Assembly (NCBI RefSeq): GCF_900108095.1
Contig: NZ_FNWL01000001.1
Location: 1 to 64,000 of the forward strand
Reading direction: 5' to 3'
DNA from: Natronorubrum sediminis
Lineage (GTDB): Archaea; Halobacteriota; Halobacteria; Halobacteriales; Natrialbaceae
DNA length: 64,000 nt
Position 1 is the first letter of the stretch; each line of letters starts with the position of its first letter. Below the pieces are notes generated by a model. It saw only the letters and a list, made by a program, of their open reading frames with translations. It had not been told where the DNA came from and did no database searches. Shown one piece after another: positions 38,141-48,088 of the stretch. Position numbers and translations under genes: made by a program.

Positions 38141-38239
38141 ATTCTCTCTCGGAAAGCGTGACGGACAGTCGTAAATACACTTCGCGTCTCGCACATGCAA
38201 GCACTATCATTACCGGTCGATGTCGTGACAGAATTTAGT

Positions 38240-38386
38240 ATGGTTAGACTCTCGACGATCGTCATCATCCTCGCGATCGTGCTCGCAATCGGTCTCATTC
38301 CGATCCCCGTCATCCCCGGAGTTGGACTTCTCGTCGGCATCTCGGGAATCATTCTCGGGATCATTCTTCGACTGATCGGCTGGTAA
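38240..38386 (+). CDS. small hydrophobic membrane protein
   Basis: The 48-residue product MVRLSTIVIILAIVLAIGLI continues almost entirely hydrophobic, with a PIPVIPG turn near residue 25 and the C-terminal helix ending LRLIGW. This is a two-helix hairpin of a type widespread in haloarchaea with no assigned role. The ATG at 38240 was chosen over the frame start at 38195, which would begin with a polar segment. Confidence 0.5.
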   Translation: MVRLSTIVIILAIVLAIGLIPIPVIPGVGLLVGISGIILGIILRLIGW

Positions 38387-38452
38387 AGCCCCTCCCGAGC
38401 GTCCCGAGGGTGCAAACCGAGAACCCAGATTGATACCGCGCTCTGCAACTCT

Positions 38453-40081
38453 CTAATCGCTCGAGGACTCCGCCGAGGCGCCCGGACTCGAATCGTCTTC
38501 GGAAGTCGATCCGCTACTCGCGGACCCGGCGGTCCGACGCGAGTCGACCGCGTTCGTGTGTTCCTCGAGTGCGGCGTCGATGGACTCGAGAACGGTCTCT
38601 CGGGTTCCAGCAATCACTCGCTGGTGACTCGAGAACGTTTCGGGGGCCGTTTGCGACGCTGGATAGTCGCTACCAGATACGTCGTCTTCACGGGTGGCAC
38701 TGACTCGACTGTCGGCTTCCCGAGGGTTGTTGACCCGTCCGTCGTCTCCGCTCGAGTCCGTCACGATCACGACCGAGTCGGCGACTGCATCGACCGTCTC
38801 GAGGAGTGCGCGCGACCCGGGCCCAACCGATTCGACGACGCGTTCGGTGACGACCGTGACGTCGGCAGTTCCGACTCGCTCCTCGAACGTCGGGTGTACG
38901 GCCGGCGATGGCGACTCGTAGGGGCCGATCTCGAGACACGCGAGGTCGTGTCGGCGCGCGATATCGGCGACTGTGCTCCCGCGGGTCACGGGACCGACGG
39001 TTACCGAGAAGTCGCGATTCGCTGTCTCGAGTCGCGAGACGACGCCCGCACTGACCTGTCCAGTCCCGAGGACGTGGACGGTGACGTTCGTGGCACCACC
39101 GTCGTTGTCGACTCTGCCGCCGTTGTTGGCTCTCTCATCGTTGTCCATTCCGCTCGAATTTGTCGCCTCGAGTCGGTCCGCAGTTCCGTCGGTAGTCGGT
39201 AGTGCCGTCACCTGTTCGGTCCCCGTAACGGGATTCTGCGTCACCGTTGCGCTCGCCTCGAAGACCGCGGAGAGCGTCTCACCCGTTAGTACGTCCTCCG
39301 GCGGCCCACTCCGGTAGACCGAGCCATCGGCGAGCAAGACGAGACGATCACAGTAGCGGGCGGCCAGATCGAGGTCGTGAATCGCCGCACAGACGGTCTG
39401 GCCGTCGTCGACGAGGTCGCGAACCAACTCGAGCGTCTCGACCTGATGGTTCACGTCGAGGCTCGCGGTCGGTTCGTCGAGCAACATAACGGGCGTCTCC
39501 TGTGCGATCGCTCGCGCGAGGACGACACGTTGGCGCTGGCCGCCGCTAATCTCGTCGATCGGTCGATCAGCCAACTCGGTCGTTCGCGTTCGCTCGAGCG
39601 CTCGTTCGACCGCAAGCCGGTCCTCGTCCGTGGGCGCGCTAAAGCGAGAGCGATGGGGGTGACGGCCCATGGCCACGACGTCGCGGACGGGGAAGGAAAA
39701 CGAGAGCGACGTATCCTGGGGAACGACCGAGAGCAACCGACTCGAGGCCCTCGAAGAGGCGTCGTGGACGTCGGTTCCGTCGACCGTGATCGTCCCCGAA
39801 TCCGGCTCGAGTGCGCTACTGATCGCTCGAAGGAGCGTCGTCTTCCCGGCTCCGTTGGGGCCGATGAAGCCGACGAACTCACCAGCGTCGACGGTGAGCG
39901 AGACGTCCTCGAGAACGGAGAGGTCGCCGAACGAGAGCGAACAGTTCTCGATCTCGATCGACGCGGATACTGGTGTCCGTCCGGAACTCGCGAATGGAAG
40001 CGAGTCGCGTTCCTCGGTCTCGAGGGGTTCCCAGTGGGTGTCGGTACTATCCGAGTTCGCGCCGGAAGTAAACGGATTCAT
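38453..40081 (-). CDS. btuD: cobalamin/iron-siderophore ABC importer ATPase with extra C-terminal domain
   Basis: The 542-residue product has an ABC core at about residues 40-275 (Walker [15 protein letters not shown], signature [15 protein letters not shown], Walker [14 protein letters not shown], switch [12 protein letters not shown]). An extra 220 residues follow, including a Rossmann-like stretch ([37 protein letters not shown]) and a Ser/Thr/Asp-rich tail. The permease gene overlaps its start by 4 bp and a binding-protein gene is divergent. The order and similarity fit the haloarchaeal BtuCDF cobalamin importer. Confidence 0.9.
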   Translation of the reverse strand: MNPFTSGANSDSTDTHWEPLETEERDSLPFASSGRTPVSASIEIENCSLSFGDLSVLEDVSLTVDAGEFVGFIGPNGAGKTTLLRAISSALEPDSGTITVDGTDVHDASSRASSRLLSVVPQDTSLSFSFPVRDVVAMGRHPHRSRFSAPTDEDRLAVERALERTRTTELADRPIDEISGGQRQRVVLARAIAQETPVMLLDEPTASLDVNHQVETLELVRDLVDDGQTVCAAIHDLDLAARYCDRLVLLADGSVYRSGPPEDVLTGETLSAVFEASATVTQNPVTGTEQVTALPTTDGTADRLEATNSSGMDNDERANNGGRVDNDGGATNVTVHVLGTGQVSAGVVSRLETANRDFSVTVGPVTRGSTVADIARRHDLACLEIGPYESPSPAVHPTFEERVGTADVTVVTERVVESVGPGSRALLETVDAVADSVVIVTDSSGDDGRVNNPREADSRVSATREDDVSGSDYPASQTAPETFSSHQRVIAGTRETVLESIDAALEEHTNAVDSRRTAGSASSGSTSEDDSSPGASAESSSD

Positions 40082-41208
40082 ACCGAGTGCACCTCCCGTC
40101 GCGTGAGCAAGAACAGGAAGAAGGGCGCGCCGAGTGCGGCCGTGATGATCCCCACGGGAACCACCGGCGTCTCGATCTGGATACCCAGTGGGAACGAGAG
40201 CGTTCCGAGTCGGGCGATCGTATCCGTTACGACCAGAAACGACGCCCCCGCGAGCGCACTGGTCGGCAGGAGGATTCGGTGATCCGGGCCGACGAGGAGT
40301 CGCATGATGTGGGGGACGACGAGGCCGACGAATCCGATGACGCCAGCGACGGCCACGCCCGCAGCGGTGACGATGCTCGCCAGTGCGAGCAAGAGGAGTT
40401 TGGTCCGTTCGACGTCGACGCCGAGGTGGTGGGCGTCTTCCTCCCCGAGGAGCAAGACGTTCATCTCTCGAGTGTAGGTAAGCAAGATGGCCACGCCGAC
40501 GAGCGTCACCGGGAGGGCGAAGGCGACGTCGCTCCACGTACTGTTGCTCAGATGGCCCATCATCCAGACGACGGCCTGTCGAAGGTCGTCACCGCTGTGG
40601 ACGAGCATGTAGGAGATCATCGCGCCGAGGAAGGCCTGAATCGCGACGCCCGCGAGGAGCAACGTTGCAACCGGCGTTCGCCCGCCTTCGGTCGCGATCG
40701 CGTAGACGAAAAAGGCCGTTCCCAGCGCACCGACGAACGCCGCGAGGTGGAGGCCACCGAACGGAATCAGTGCTGGGAAGGCGATGGCTGCGACGGCACC
40801 GGCGGCAGCACCCGACGAGACGCCGATTATCGAGGGGTCGGCGAGCGGATTGCGGAAGAATCCTTGCATCACCGTCCCGGCCGCGGCGAGCGAGAATCCG
40901 ACGGTGGCTGCGAGGGCGATCCGCGGCAGGCGGACGTCGGTGACGATGATCTGATGGCTGTCGGGCACGTCGAAGCCGAACAGCGGACGGTACTCGAACG
41001 ACGGGAACGGAATCGACCACCCGGTGACCGGAAGCCCGGACGACTCGAGGCTGGCCCCGACGGGAACGGCGAGCGCGTTGAGGACGGCCATCGAAACCGT
41101 GAGCGGGTCGATCCGGACCGAGCCAAGCGCCGCGCTGGCGACGATCGTGGCCACGAGGAGGGCGAACAACCCCATCGACCACGCGAGGAGCCGGCCCGGT
41201 CGGTACAT
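40078..41208 (-). CDS. btuC: FecCD/BtuC-family importer permease
   Basis: The 376-residue protein has about ten TM helices. Family markers are [30 protein letters not shown] (the core is [14 protein letters not shown]), the coupling segment [19 protein letters not shown] and the late [16 protein letters not shown]. With BtuD it forms a type II importer for cobalamin or siderophores. The ATGA overlap with btuD and the divergent btuF gene 60 bp away make a compact unit. Confidence 0.94.
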   Translation of the reverse strand: MYRPGRLLAWSMGLFALLVATIVASAALGSVRIDPLTVSMAVLNALAVPVGASLESSGLPVTGWSIPFPSFEYRPLFGFDVPDSHQIIVTDVRLPRIALAATVGFSLAAAGTVMQGFFRNPLADPSIIGVSSGAAAGAVAAIAFPALIPFGGLHLAAFVGALGTAFFVYAIATEGGRTPVATLLLAGVAIQAFLGAMISYMLVHSGDDLRQAVVWMMGHLSNSTWSDVAFALPVTLVGVAILLTYTREMNVLLLGEEDAHHLGVDVERTKLLLLALASIVTAAGVAVAGVIGFVGLVVPHIMRLLVGPDHRILLPTSALAGASFLVVTDTIARLGTLSFPLGIQIETPVVPVGIITAALGAPFFLFLLTRREVHSV

Positions 41209-41233
41209 ACGTCACAACCACGATTGGATTAGC

Positions 41234-41243
41234 CAAATATTTG
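41234..41243. promoter_or_regulatory. palindromic TATA element in the btuC-btuF divergent promoter
   Basis: CAAATATTTG, a perfect 10-bp palindrome, sits in the 60-bp gap, centred about 30 bases before each start codon. It could serve as a TATA box for btuF, btuC or both. There is no room for long leaders, so no riboswitch is present. Confidence 0.5.
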
Positions 41244-41268
41244 TTGAAGTGGCTCCAGAGTCGGAGGT

Positions 41269-42372
41269 ATGCGACCTATCGCAGCACTCGTCGTGGCAGT
41301 GTTCGTTGCCACCGCAGCGTTCGCCCCGGCCGCCGCGGCCGGCGCTACTACACACGCCACACCCGAAACGAGCACCTCGGCGGGTGACGTCACACCGTCG
41401 ATTCAGGACGATACCGTCTGTGAGTATCCCCTCGAGATGACCGACGCGACCGGTGAGACCGTCACGATCGACGAAGAACCGGAGGAAGTCGTCGCCTTAC
41501 AGCCGAGTGACGCACAAACGACCTACGAAATCGGTGCCCAAGAGCAGGTCGTCGGCATGCCGATCGGCGAATTCACCGACTACCTCGACGTCGAAGATCA
41601 CGCGACCGACATTACCGAAGACGACGGCGTGACGACCGACGCCGAACAGGTCATCGATCTCGATCCTGACGTGGTCGTCGCCGACGAAACGGCACTCAGC
41701 CAGGAGGGATTGATCGACCAACTCCGTGACGAGGCCGACCTGACCGTTTTCGTCGTCGAGGACGCCAACAGTATCGACGACGTCACCGAGAACGTCGCAC
41801 TCACCGGGCAACTCGTCGGCGAGTGTGAGGGTGCAACCGACACGGTCGAGGAGATGGACGACCGACTCGAGGACGCCGAACCGGACATCGACGAGTCGCC
41901 GACGGCGTACTTCGCGATGGACGAAGAAGGCTACACGGCCGGTCCCGGCTCGTTCAACCACGACGTGCTCGAGGCGGCCGGATTCGAGAACATCGCCGAG
42001 GATGCTGGCGTCGAGGAGTGGGGCGAGATCGACCCGGAGATGGTGGTCGAAGCGGATCCTGACGTCATCATCTATCCCGACTATCAGGACGAGCCACCGA
42101 TACCGGATGCCGTCGAGGCGACGACGGCGGCTGAAGAAGAAAACTTCGTTCCGGTCAACGACAACCTGATGAACCAGCCAGGGCCGATGATCGTCGAAAC
42201 TGTCGAGGATCTCGCAGACGAAGCCGAGGCGCACGAATCGGACGCTGAGGGTGCCGACGACGCTGACGACGCTGACGACGGCGACGAAAGCGAACCGATC
42301 CCCGGCTTCGGCGTTCCCGCCGCGGTTGCCGCAGCCTTGCTCGCCGTCGGGTTCCTCGTTCGGTTCCGATAG
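41269..42372 (+). CDS. btuF: cobalamin-type substrate-binding protein with PGF-CTERM anchor
   Basis: The 367-residue product has a Sec signal ([20 protein letters not shown], cleaved after AAAA) and the periplasmic-binding class III fold: [31 protein letters not shown], and [17 protein letters not shown]. The C-terminus has an acidic linker ([13 protein letters not shown]), then [15 protein letters not shown] and a basic end. This is a PGF-CTERM signal, which is removed by archaeosortase and replaced by a lipid. It should bind cobalamin outside the cell for BtuCD. Confidence 0.93.
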   Translation: MRPIAALVVAVFVATAAFAPAAAAGATTHATPETSTSAGDVTPSIQDDTVCEYPLEMTDATGETVTIDEEPEEVVALQPSDAQTTYEIGAQEQVVGMPIGEFTDYLDVEDHATDITEDDGVTTDAEQVIDLDPDVVVADETALSQEGLIDQLRDEADLTVFVVEDANSIDDVTENVALTGQLVGECEGATDTVEEMDDRLEDAEPDIDESPTAYFAMDEEGYTAGPGSFNHDVLEAAGFENIAEDAGVEEWGEIDPEMVVEADPDVIIYPDYQDEPPIPDAVEATTAAEEENFVPVNDNLMNQPGPMIVETVEDLADEAEAHESDAEGADDADDADDGDESEPIPGFGVPAAVAAALLAVGFLVRFR

Positions 42373-42431
42373 GGAATCTCTCCCCACTGATTTTGAAAAG
42401 GGTTTACCGGTCGGACTGCCGAGATGAGTGT

Positions 42432-42713
42432 ATGGTCGAGAACGTCATCTGGCCCGCCTATCTCGATGCGGCCCTTTCGCGGGCCGACGGGCGGCGCGTT
42501 TCACAGGAGCTCGCCGTCGAGGAACCGACGGTCGACGAAATCGCCAAGGCAGTCCAACAGATCGGCTACGACGCCTCGATCGAACGGGACAAAGCCTACT
42601 CTCGAGAGCACTGGGCCGACCGGGGTCGGGTCGTCGTTCGCGGTGCCGACGATTCGTCGAAGAACGACCTCGTTCAGGCCGTCGCGGCGTACGTCGTCGC
42701 GATGCGTGAGTAA
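42432..42713 (+). CDS. srp19: signal recognition particle protein SRP19
   Basis: SRP19 binds the SRP (7S) RNA and prepares it for SRP54. The 93-residue product [20 protein letters not shown] has the family opening (VIWPAYLD) and the [20 protein letters not shown] segment, with a short C-terminus ending [11 protein letters not shown]...KNDLVQAV. The ATG at 42432 follows a short gap after btuF. It ends one base before the Gar1 ATG, so the two are co-transcribed and probably coupled. Confidence 0.94.
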   Translation: MVENVIWPAYLDAALSRADGRRVSQELAVEEPTVDEIAKAVQQIGYDASIERDKAYSREHWADRGRVVVRGADDSSKNDLVQAVAAYVVAMRE

Positions 42714-42714
42714 G

Positions 42715-42978
42715 ATGCGACGGGTTGGCTCCGTCGTCAGAACGGCACAGGGACTCGCCGTCCTCCGCGCGAGCGAACGGAGTGACGAGAACGCTGCGGG
42801 CGCTGGCGGCAACGCGTTTCGCGACGAAATCGGGACGATGGTCATCGACGACGACCTCGAGACCGTCGGTCGCGTCGTCGACGTGTTCGGACCCGTCGAG
42901 CAACCCTACGTTGCGGTGACACCGGAGGACGGCGTCCACCTGCCGTCGCTCGTCGGTTCGAAGCTCTACACACGCTAA
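42715..42978 (+). CDS. gar1: H/ACA ribonucleoprotein protein Gar1
   Basis: Gar1 is part of the H/ACA complex that converts uridines to pseudouridines in rRNA under guide RNAs. The 87-residue product MRRVGSVVRTAQGLAVLRAS has the six-stranded barrel pattern, including GTMVIDDDLETVGRVVDVFGPVEQPYVAVTP (key part VGRVVDVFGPVEQPY). The start is separated by one base from the SRP19 stop. Joint transcription of srp19 and gar1 is common in haloarchaea. Confidence 0.93.
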   Translation: MRRVGSVVRTAQGLAVLRASERSDENAAGAGGNAFRDEIGTMVIDDDLETVGRVVDVFGPVEQPYVAVTPEDGVHLPSLVGSKLYTR

Positions 42979-43053
42979 GTGAGGTGAGTTCGCCGTACGC
43001 CTCCTCGAGCGGAGACGAAAACACCCATACCAGCAGGATACGAACGCCGGGCT

Positions 43054-44199
43054 ATGAACCATCGGACTCGAGTCTCTGCCGCCGTCGGATTTACGGTGGC
43101 GCTCTTCCTCGCGATCCAGCTCGGGACGCTCGCGCTGGTCGAACCGTTTCAGGAAGCGGGACATCAGGCCGTCGACGACCCGGACGATCCGGCCAACAGC
43201 GCGTTCTACTTTGGAATTATTCTCGTCGCAACGGCGTTCATGCTCCTCACGTTCAAGTACAACGCAGACTGGCTTATCAGGGCCCTCATCGTCGGCGTCA
43301 GCGTGATGCTCGGGTGGTTCGTCTTCGCCGAACTCGTCCCGCCGGTGGTCACCGTCGCCTCGACTAACGTCCTCGCCGCACTCGGCGCACTCGCCGTCGG
43401 AGCAGCCCTGCTGGTCTATCCCGAGTGGTACGTCATCGACGCCACGGGTATCGTGTTGGGCGCTGGCGCGGCCGCCCTCTTTGGAATCAGCTTCGGTCTC
43501 CTGCCCGCCATCCTCTTGCTCTCGATTCTCGCCATCTACGACGCGATTAGCGTCTACCGAACCGAGCACATGCTCGACCTCGCGGAAGGCGTGATGGACC
43601 TCAAAATCCCCGTCGTCCTCGTCGTCCCCACGACGCTTTCCTACTCGTACCTCGAGGCTGGAAGCACCGAGGGGGTCACCGATGTCGAAGACGGGCATCC
43701 ATCGGACGAACGCCACTCGACCGACGATGAGGATTCGGGTACCGCGGCCGAGACCGAACCAAACCCCGCCACCGAGTCCGAAGCGGACGCCGATCTCGAC
43801 ACCGAGACAGACGCCAATCTCGAGGCTGAAGGCGACTCCGATCTCGAGGTCGGAAGTGGCTCCGACGGCGACACTGACGCCGAGGAACTCTCCGCTGAAG
43901 AACGCGAACGCGACGCGCTGTTCATCGGCCTCGGCGACGCCGTGATTCCGACAATCCTCGTCGCGAGCGCCGCGTACTTCCTCGAGGCTGGAACGATCGA
44001 CGTACCCGGACTCGCGCTGAACGTGCCTGCACTCGGCGCGATCATCGGAACGATCGCCGGCCTCCTGGTACTCATGTACATGGTGCTCAAGGGCCGACCC
44101 CACGCTGGCTTACCGTTGCTCAACGGGGGCGCAATCGGCGGCTACCTGCTCGGGGCGATCGCGAGCGGGCTATCGATTTCGACTGCGCTCGGATTCTGA
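43054..44199 (+). CDS. presenilin-like intramembrane aspartyl protease
   Basis: The 381-residue protein has nine likely TM helices. The catalytic aspartates are in LAIYDAISVYR (YD, about residue 165) and FIGLGDAVIP (GxGD, about 293), and the third motif PAL appears as GLPLL near 350. This matches the archaeal presenilin/SPP family, which cuts substrates within the membrane. The loop between TM6 and TM7 is about 85 residues of acidic low-complexity sequence (residues 205-290), much longer than in methanogen relatives. Its substrate is unknown. Confidence 0.92.
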   Translation: MNHRTRVSAAVGFTVALFLAIQLGTLALVEPFQEAGHQAVDDPDDPANSAFYFGIILVATAFMLLTFKYNADWLIRALIVGVSVMLGWFVFAELVPPVVTVASTNVLAALGALAVGAALLVYPEWYVIDATGIVLGAGAAALFGISFGLLPAILLLSILAIYDAISVYRTEHMLDLAEGVMDLKIPVVLVVPTTLSYSYLEAGSTEGVTDVEDGHPSDERHSTDDEDSGTAAETEPNPATESEADADLDTETDANLEAEGDSDLEVGSGSDGDTDAEELSAEERERDALFIGLGDAVIPTILVASAAYFLEAGTIDVPGLALNVPALGAIIGTIAGLLVLMYMVLKGRPHAGLPLLNGGAIGGYLLGAIASGLSISTALGF

Positions 44200-44212
44200 G
44201 CGGTCGCCGGTT

Positions 44213-44935
44213 CTATTCGTCATCGTCCGTGTGGTCGATCTCCGTCTCCTCGTCGATATCTACGTCTACGTCCTCACCGTGTTCGAGACCAGCAAGGAGG
44301 GTGTCGACCTCGTCCTGTTCGTCGCTCAACTCGAGGCTCTCGTCCTCAGGATAGATACCGACCGTGACGAGTGAATCCTCGCCGGCGTCGAATCGAACGA
44401 CGTCGACGACGCAGTCAATCTCCGCGTCAGCGTCGTCGGCCACCGTCGCCGTCGCGGCGTACGTATCGAAGGAGACCCGAACCTCTAGGTCGTCGATCTC
44501 GACGGCACGGCCGCCGACGTTGTTCTCGACGCTGAAATCTTCGTACTCGTCCTGAACCGATTCGACGATGACTTCGGGATCGCGGTCTGCGAGCGTCTCG
44601 AGTTCCTCGCCCGCGACCACGACTGTCGGCGTGGACACGACGGAGACGACGGCCGGAACGGACGACGACTCGAGGTCCTCGAGTGAGTGTTCGACCTCCC
44701 GGACGTACTCGCTCACGTAGCTCGTTTCCTCGTACGATTCGTCCTCGTACTCCCGGTGTTCGACCCGTTCTTCGGTGCGGGTATGCTCGTAGTCGGTCTC
44801 GTCGACAGCGTCCGGAGAGACGCGAACCAGCGACGCCTGGAACGTCGTCTCGTCGTCGATAATATCACTCAGACAGCCCGCAGTGACGCCGACTATGCCG
44901 GATACGCTTGCCCCGAGAAACACCCGTCGATTCAT
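44213..44935 (-). CDS. haloarchaeal Tat lipoprotein (DUF6517-like), unknown function
   Basis: The 240-residue product starts MNRRVFLGASVSGIVGVTAG with Arg-Arg and the lipobox TAGC. The mature part has mixed strands with many Glu/Asp, a segment SVPAVVSVVSTPTVVVAGEE, and an acidic end with DDDE. I recall similar haloarchaeal lipoproteins as a DUF, without known function. It is convergent with the presenilin-like gene, 13 bp apart. Confidence 0.75.
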   Translation of the reverse strand: MNRRVFLGASVSGIVGVTAGCLSDIIDDETTFQASLVRVSPDAVDETDYEHTRTEERVEHREYEDESYEETSYVSEYVREVEHSLEDLESSSVPAVVSVVSTPTVVVAGEELETLADRDPEVIVESVQDEYEDFSVENNVGGRAVEIDDLEVRVSFDTYAATATVADDADAEIDCVVDVVRFDAGEDSLVTVGIYPEDESLELSDEQDEVDTLLAGLEHGEDVDVDIDEETEIDHTDDDE

Positions 44936-45031
44936 CTACTCAGGTCGTCCCCACTCGAGCGTATATAGCTCGTGACTGTTGTCACTCGCTGAAATGGGCC
45001 CTCGCAGAAACGGTCGCAAAAGACCAGCGGA

Positions 45032-46528
45032 CTACTCGTCGCTCGGCAACCGGTAGCTCGCGCCGTCGTCGGTATCCTGAATCTCGATGCCGAGTCCCTC
45101 GAGTTCGTCGCGCAACTCGTCCGCTCGCTCGTAGTTCCCCGCCGAGCGTTCCCGTTCGCGAACGTCGAGAACGAGGTCGACGACATCGCCCGCGAGGTCG
45201 GCCGTCCCGGTCGTTTCCCCGACGAACGAGAGGCCGAGGACATCGCCGAGTTCCTCGAGCGTTTCGACGGCCGCTCGGAGCCCGCGGTAGTCGTACTCGT
45301 CTCGGCTCTCGAGGTGTGCGTTCAGCGCCGATGCGATCTCGAGCAACGCGGCCTGTGCCTCACGCGTGTTGAAGTCGTCGTTCATCGCGGCGACGAAGTC
45401 CGAACGGGCGTCTCGGACTGCTTCCCGAAGCGAGTCGTCCGACGCTTTCGTCCGTGCGGCCGGCGAGTCGAGCGCCTCGACGGCCGACTCGTAGGCGCGC
45501 TCGAGTCGATCCCATCGCTCCCGGGCCTCGGCGATGGTCTCGTCCGAGTAGAGCTGTTTGCTGTTGTACGACCCCGCGGTGAGGAAGGTGCGAAGCGCGT
45601 TCGTCCCCCACTGCTCGACGGCGTCGTCGACCGTGACGAAGTTGCCCAGACTCGAGGACATCTTCTCGTCGTCCATCTGGAACAGCTCACAGTGAAGCCA
45701 GTAGTTCGCGAATTGCTGGCCGGTCGCAGCTTCTGACTGGGCGATTTCGTTCTCGTGGTGGGGGAAGACCAGATCCCGGCCACCCACGTGAATGTCGAGC
45801 GTTTCCTCGAGGTGCGTCATGCTCATCGCCGAGCACTCGATGTGCCAGCCGGGACGACCCTCGCCCCACGGCGACTCCCAGGTCTGGCCGCTCGGTTCGT
45901 CCTCGCAGTCGAACGCCACATCGTCGTGGCGGTGTTCGTGAACGGACGACTCGTCGACGCCGCCGGCTTTCCAGAGTGCGAAATCCGCAGGGTGGCGCTT
46001 CTCGGAGCGCTCGTCGGCTTCGCCCTGGGATTCGATCTCCTCGAGTTCCTGATTCGAGAGCTTACCGTACTCTTCGAAACTCGTCACGTCGAAGTAGACC
46101 GAGCCGTTCGACTCGTACGCGTAGTCCTTCTCGATCAGGGTTTCGACGAGGTCGACGATTTCGGGGACGTGTTCTGAAACGCGCGGGTAGACTTCCGCCC
46201 GGAGGAGGTTGAGGGCTCGCATATCCGCGAGCGTCCGTTCGATGTACGTCTCCGCGACGTCGTTTTCGTCCGAGCCGAGGTCGTCCTCACCCACCCGGGC
46301 GACGATCTTCTCGTTGACGTCGGTGAAGTTCTCGACGTGACGCACGTCGTAGCCCAGGTGCTCGAGCCAGCGGTGCATGACGTCGACGTGGACCCACGAG
46401 CGCGCGTGGCCCAGGTGAGGCGGATCGGAGACCGTCAGGCCACAGTAGTAGAGCAAGACGTTCTCTGGATCCTGTGGCTCGAAGGGCTCTCTCTCGCCCG
46501 TCAACGTGTTCGTCACGTGCAGGGTCAT
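45032..46528 (-). CDS. cysS: cysteinyl-tRNA synthetase
   Basis: This class I synthetase charges tRNA-Cys. The 498-residue product has the opening [20 protein letters not shown], with HLGH standing for the HIGH motif, and the Zn-site residues including ECSAMSM. The second signature [12 protein letters not shown] corresponds to KMSKS. The helical anticodon-binding end is [20 protein letters not shown]. The start [11 protein letters not shown] was chosen at 46528, three codons inside the open frame. A halophilic acidic insert ([14 protein letters not shown]) lies near residue 90. Confidence 0.96.
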   Translation of the reverse strand: MTLHVTNTLTGEREPFEPQDPENVLLYYCGLTVSDPPHLGHARSWVHVDVMHRWLEHLGYDVRHVENFTDVNEKIVARVGEDDLGSDENDVAETYIERTLADMRALNLLRAEVYPRVSEHVPEIVDLVETLIEKDYAYESNGSVYFDVTSFEEYGKLSNQELEEIESQGEADERSEKRHPADFALWKAGGVDESSVHEHRHDDVAFDCEDEPSGQTWESPWGEGRPGWHIECSAMSMTHLEETLDIHVGGRDLVFPHHENEIAQSEAATGQQFANYWLHCELFQMDDEKMSSSLGNFVTVDDAVEQWGTNALRTFLTAGSYNSKQLYSDETIAEARERWDRLERAYESAVEALDSPAARTKASDDSLREAVRDARSDFVAAMNDDFNTREAQAALLEIASALNAHLESRDEYDYRGLRAAVETLEELGDVLGLSFVGETTGTADLAGDVVDLVLDVRERERSAGNYERADELRDELEGLGIEIQDTDDGASYRLPSDE

Positions 46529-46553
46529 TAGGCTCACTTCCTCCGGACGAAAG

Positions 46554-47102
46554 TTAAAGCGTGTGATGAGCGTCGAGACACGACTCGAGCGCGTCCTCGA
46601 CCGCCCGGAGCGCGTTCGCCCCCTCGAGTCGATCGACGACGACGACCAATGATTCCTTGCCGACGCCCGCCGCGTGGGGCTCGATACCCGAACGCGACAG
46701 TCGGTGGATGACTTCCGCGAGTGCCGTCGCGTCCACGTCGCCGGTCGCGATCACGGCCGTTCTGTCGCCCCCAGTCGGTCCGAACGCACTCCCGCCGACC
46801 GTGATCAACGCCTCGTCCGCCCCTGCGTCGGCTGATCCCCCACCATCCGGTCTCGCACTGTCCGCCCCCGCTTCGACCGGGCCGATCCCACTCTCCATCG
46901 TGACTCGAGCGTCTCGGGTCCTCGTCTCGTGTGCCGGTAACTCCTCCGCGTAGCGTCGCAACGCCGTCGCGACCGCGTCAGTCTCGCCGTCGACCTCGAG
47001 AAATCGAGCGGCGGCGGTGTAGTTGACGACCCCCGCCCGCAACGCCGTGATGAGAAACGGGTGCGAGTCGGCGACCCGCCGCGCGTCGGCTGCCAGTGAC
47101 AT
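46554..47102 (-). CDS. conserved haloarchaeal protein, unknown function
   Basis: The 182-residue product has an N-terminal helix-turn-helix-like part (MSLAADARRVADSHPFLITA, NYTAAARFLEV), a Gly/Ala-rich acidic linker (residues 80-100), and a C-terminal small alpha/beta part that resembles an ACT-type regulatory fold (AVIATGDVDATALAEVIHRL, SLVVVVDRLEGANALRAVED). I recognise it as a conserved haloarchaeal type but know no function. It is 25 bp upstream of cysS on the same strand, so they may be co-transcribed. Confidence 0.75.
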   Translation of the reverse strand: MSLAADARRVADSHPFLITALRAGVVNYTAAARFLEVDGETDAVATALRRYAEELPAHETRTRDARVTMESGIGPVEAGADSARPDGGGSADAGADEALITVGGSAFGPTGGDRTAVIATGDVDATALAEVIHRLSRSGIEPHAAGVGKESLVVVVDRLEGANALRAVEDALESCLDAHHTL

Positions 47103-47291
47103 ATCGCAGCAAGCGCCCCGGATCGGTATAAATTCGCCGTCACCGGCGTGGCGGTACCGACGTGTCAGCACCGGCGTGCCAGCACAGATGTGTCAATGCC
47201 GATACGGTCGAGGGGCGTAAGAGATCATGTACTCCCGAGCGCTGCGAGCAGGACCGCGGCGCTTTTGCCTCGAGCGTCCGAATGTCTGCGT

Positions 47292-47546
47292 ATGAATCTC
47301 TCCGACATCGAGGAACTCATCGAGTCGAACGTCGAGAACGCCGAAGCGAATGTCACGCACGCGCGAGACAAACACGACGACGACCACCTCGCAGCCACCG
47401 TCGTCTCGCCGACGTTCGAAGACCTCCCGCTGGTCCAACAACACCAGGCGGTCTACGACGCCCTCGGAGAGCACATGACGACCGATATTCACGCCCTCGA
47501 GTTGTCGACGTACACTCCCGAGGAGTACGACGAGCAAGAGGACTGA
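47292..47546 (+). CDS. BolA-family protein
   Basis: The 84-residue product MNLSDIEELIESNVENAEAN has the BolA class II KH-like fold. The conserved C-terminal-type region is EDLPLVQQHQAVYDALGEHM, with the key His in DIHALELSTYTPEEY. In bacteria and eukaryotes BolA pairs with monothiol glutaredoxins in iron-sulfur and iron control. It is rare in archaea apart from haloarchaea, suggesting an old bacterial origin. The ATG at 47292 was chosen; the frame extends upstream into non-coding sequence. Confidence 0.88.
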   Translation: MNLSDIEELIESNVENAEANVTHARDKHDDDHLAATVVSPTFEDLPLVQQHQAVYDALGEHMTTDIHALELSTYTPEEYDEQED

Positions 47547-47629
47547 CTCGAGGTCGCCCCGCCGCGAGATAATCACGTCACGTGAGGAGACAACCGCAAC
47601 TTTATCCACGTTCCTGAGAGGCTATGCGT

Positions 47630-48082
47630 ATGGAATCCCTTCACCCGCGAATCAGACTGCTCTGGATCGCGAACGTGGCGATCGTCCTCGGCGTCGTCGG
47701 GGCACTCGCTGGTCAATGGGTGATCGACATCCCCATCGAAGCGGTCGGGGCTGTCATTGCGGTCGGAATCGGGCTGGGGATCGTCTACGCGATCCGCCTC
47801 TATCAGGTCTGGCGCTTCGAACTGCAAGACGACGCGCTCTACCTCGAGCGCGGTGTCGTCACCTTCGTCGAGACGGCCGTTCCATTCGTTCGGGTCCAGC
47901 ACGTCGACACCCAGTTCGGCCCCGTCGAACGAGTGCTCGGGCTCTCGAGCGTCGTCGTCTACACGGCCGGTTCGCGCAACGCGGACGTGCGAATTCCGGG
48001 GCTGACCCCCGACCGGGCAGATGATCTGCAAGATACGCTCCGTGATCTCGCCGTCGAGAGCGAGGCCGACGACGCGGTCTAA
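47630..48082 (+). CDS. bPH2-domain membrane protein (YdbS-like), first copy
   Basis: The 150-residue product has two TM helices (about residues 12-55) followed by one bacterial PH-like domain (YLERGVVTFVETAVPFVRVQ, RVLGLSSVVVYTAGSRNADV). In Bacillus, YdbS and YdbT are bPH2 proteins linked to resistance to antimicrobials. The pair YdbS/YdbT is mirrored here by this gene and the next, six bases apart. The same two-gene module is repeated at 49841-51907. An alternative start two codons upstream (47624) exists. Confidence 0.88.
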   Translation: MESLHPRIRLLWIANVAIVLGVVGALAGQWVIDIPIEAVGAVIAVGIGLGIVYAIRLYQVWRFELQDDALYLERGVVTFVETAVPFVRVQHVDTQFGPVERVLGLSSVVVYTAGSRNADVRIPGLTPDRADDLQDTLRDLAVESEADDAV

Positions 48083-48088
48083 CTCACG

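Noticed and set aside
40087..41232. 381-codon plus-strand frame opposite btuC
   Set aside because: The translation is a charged Glu/Arg/His-rich shadow of a membrane protein gene.
41209..41268. Cobalamin riboswitch upstream of btuF
   Set aside because: The divergent gap is only 60 bp, transcripts appear leaderless, and cobalamin riboswitches are not expected in haloarchaea.
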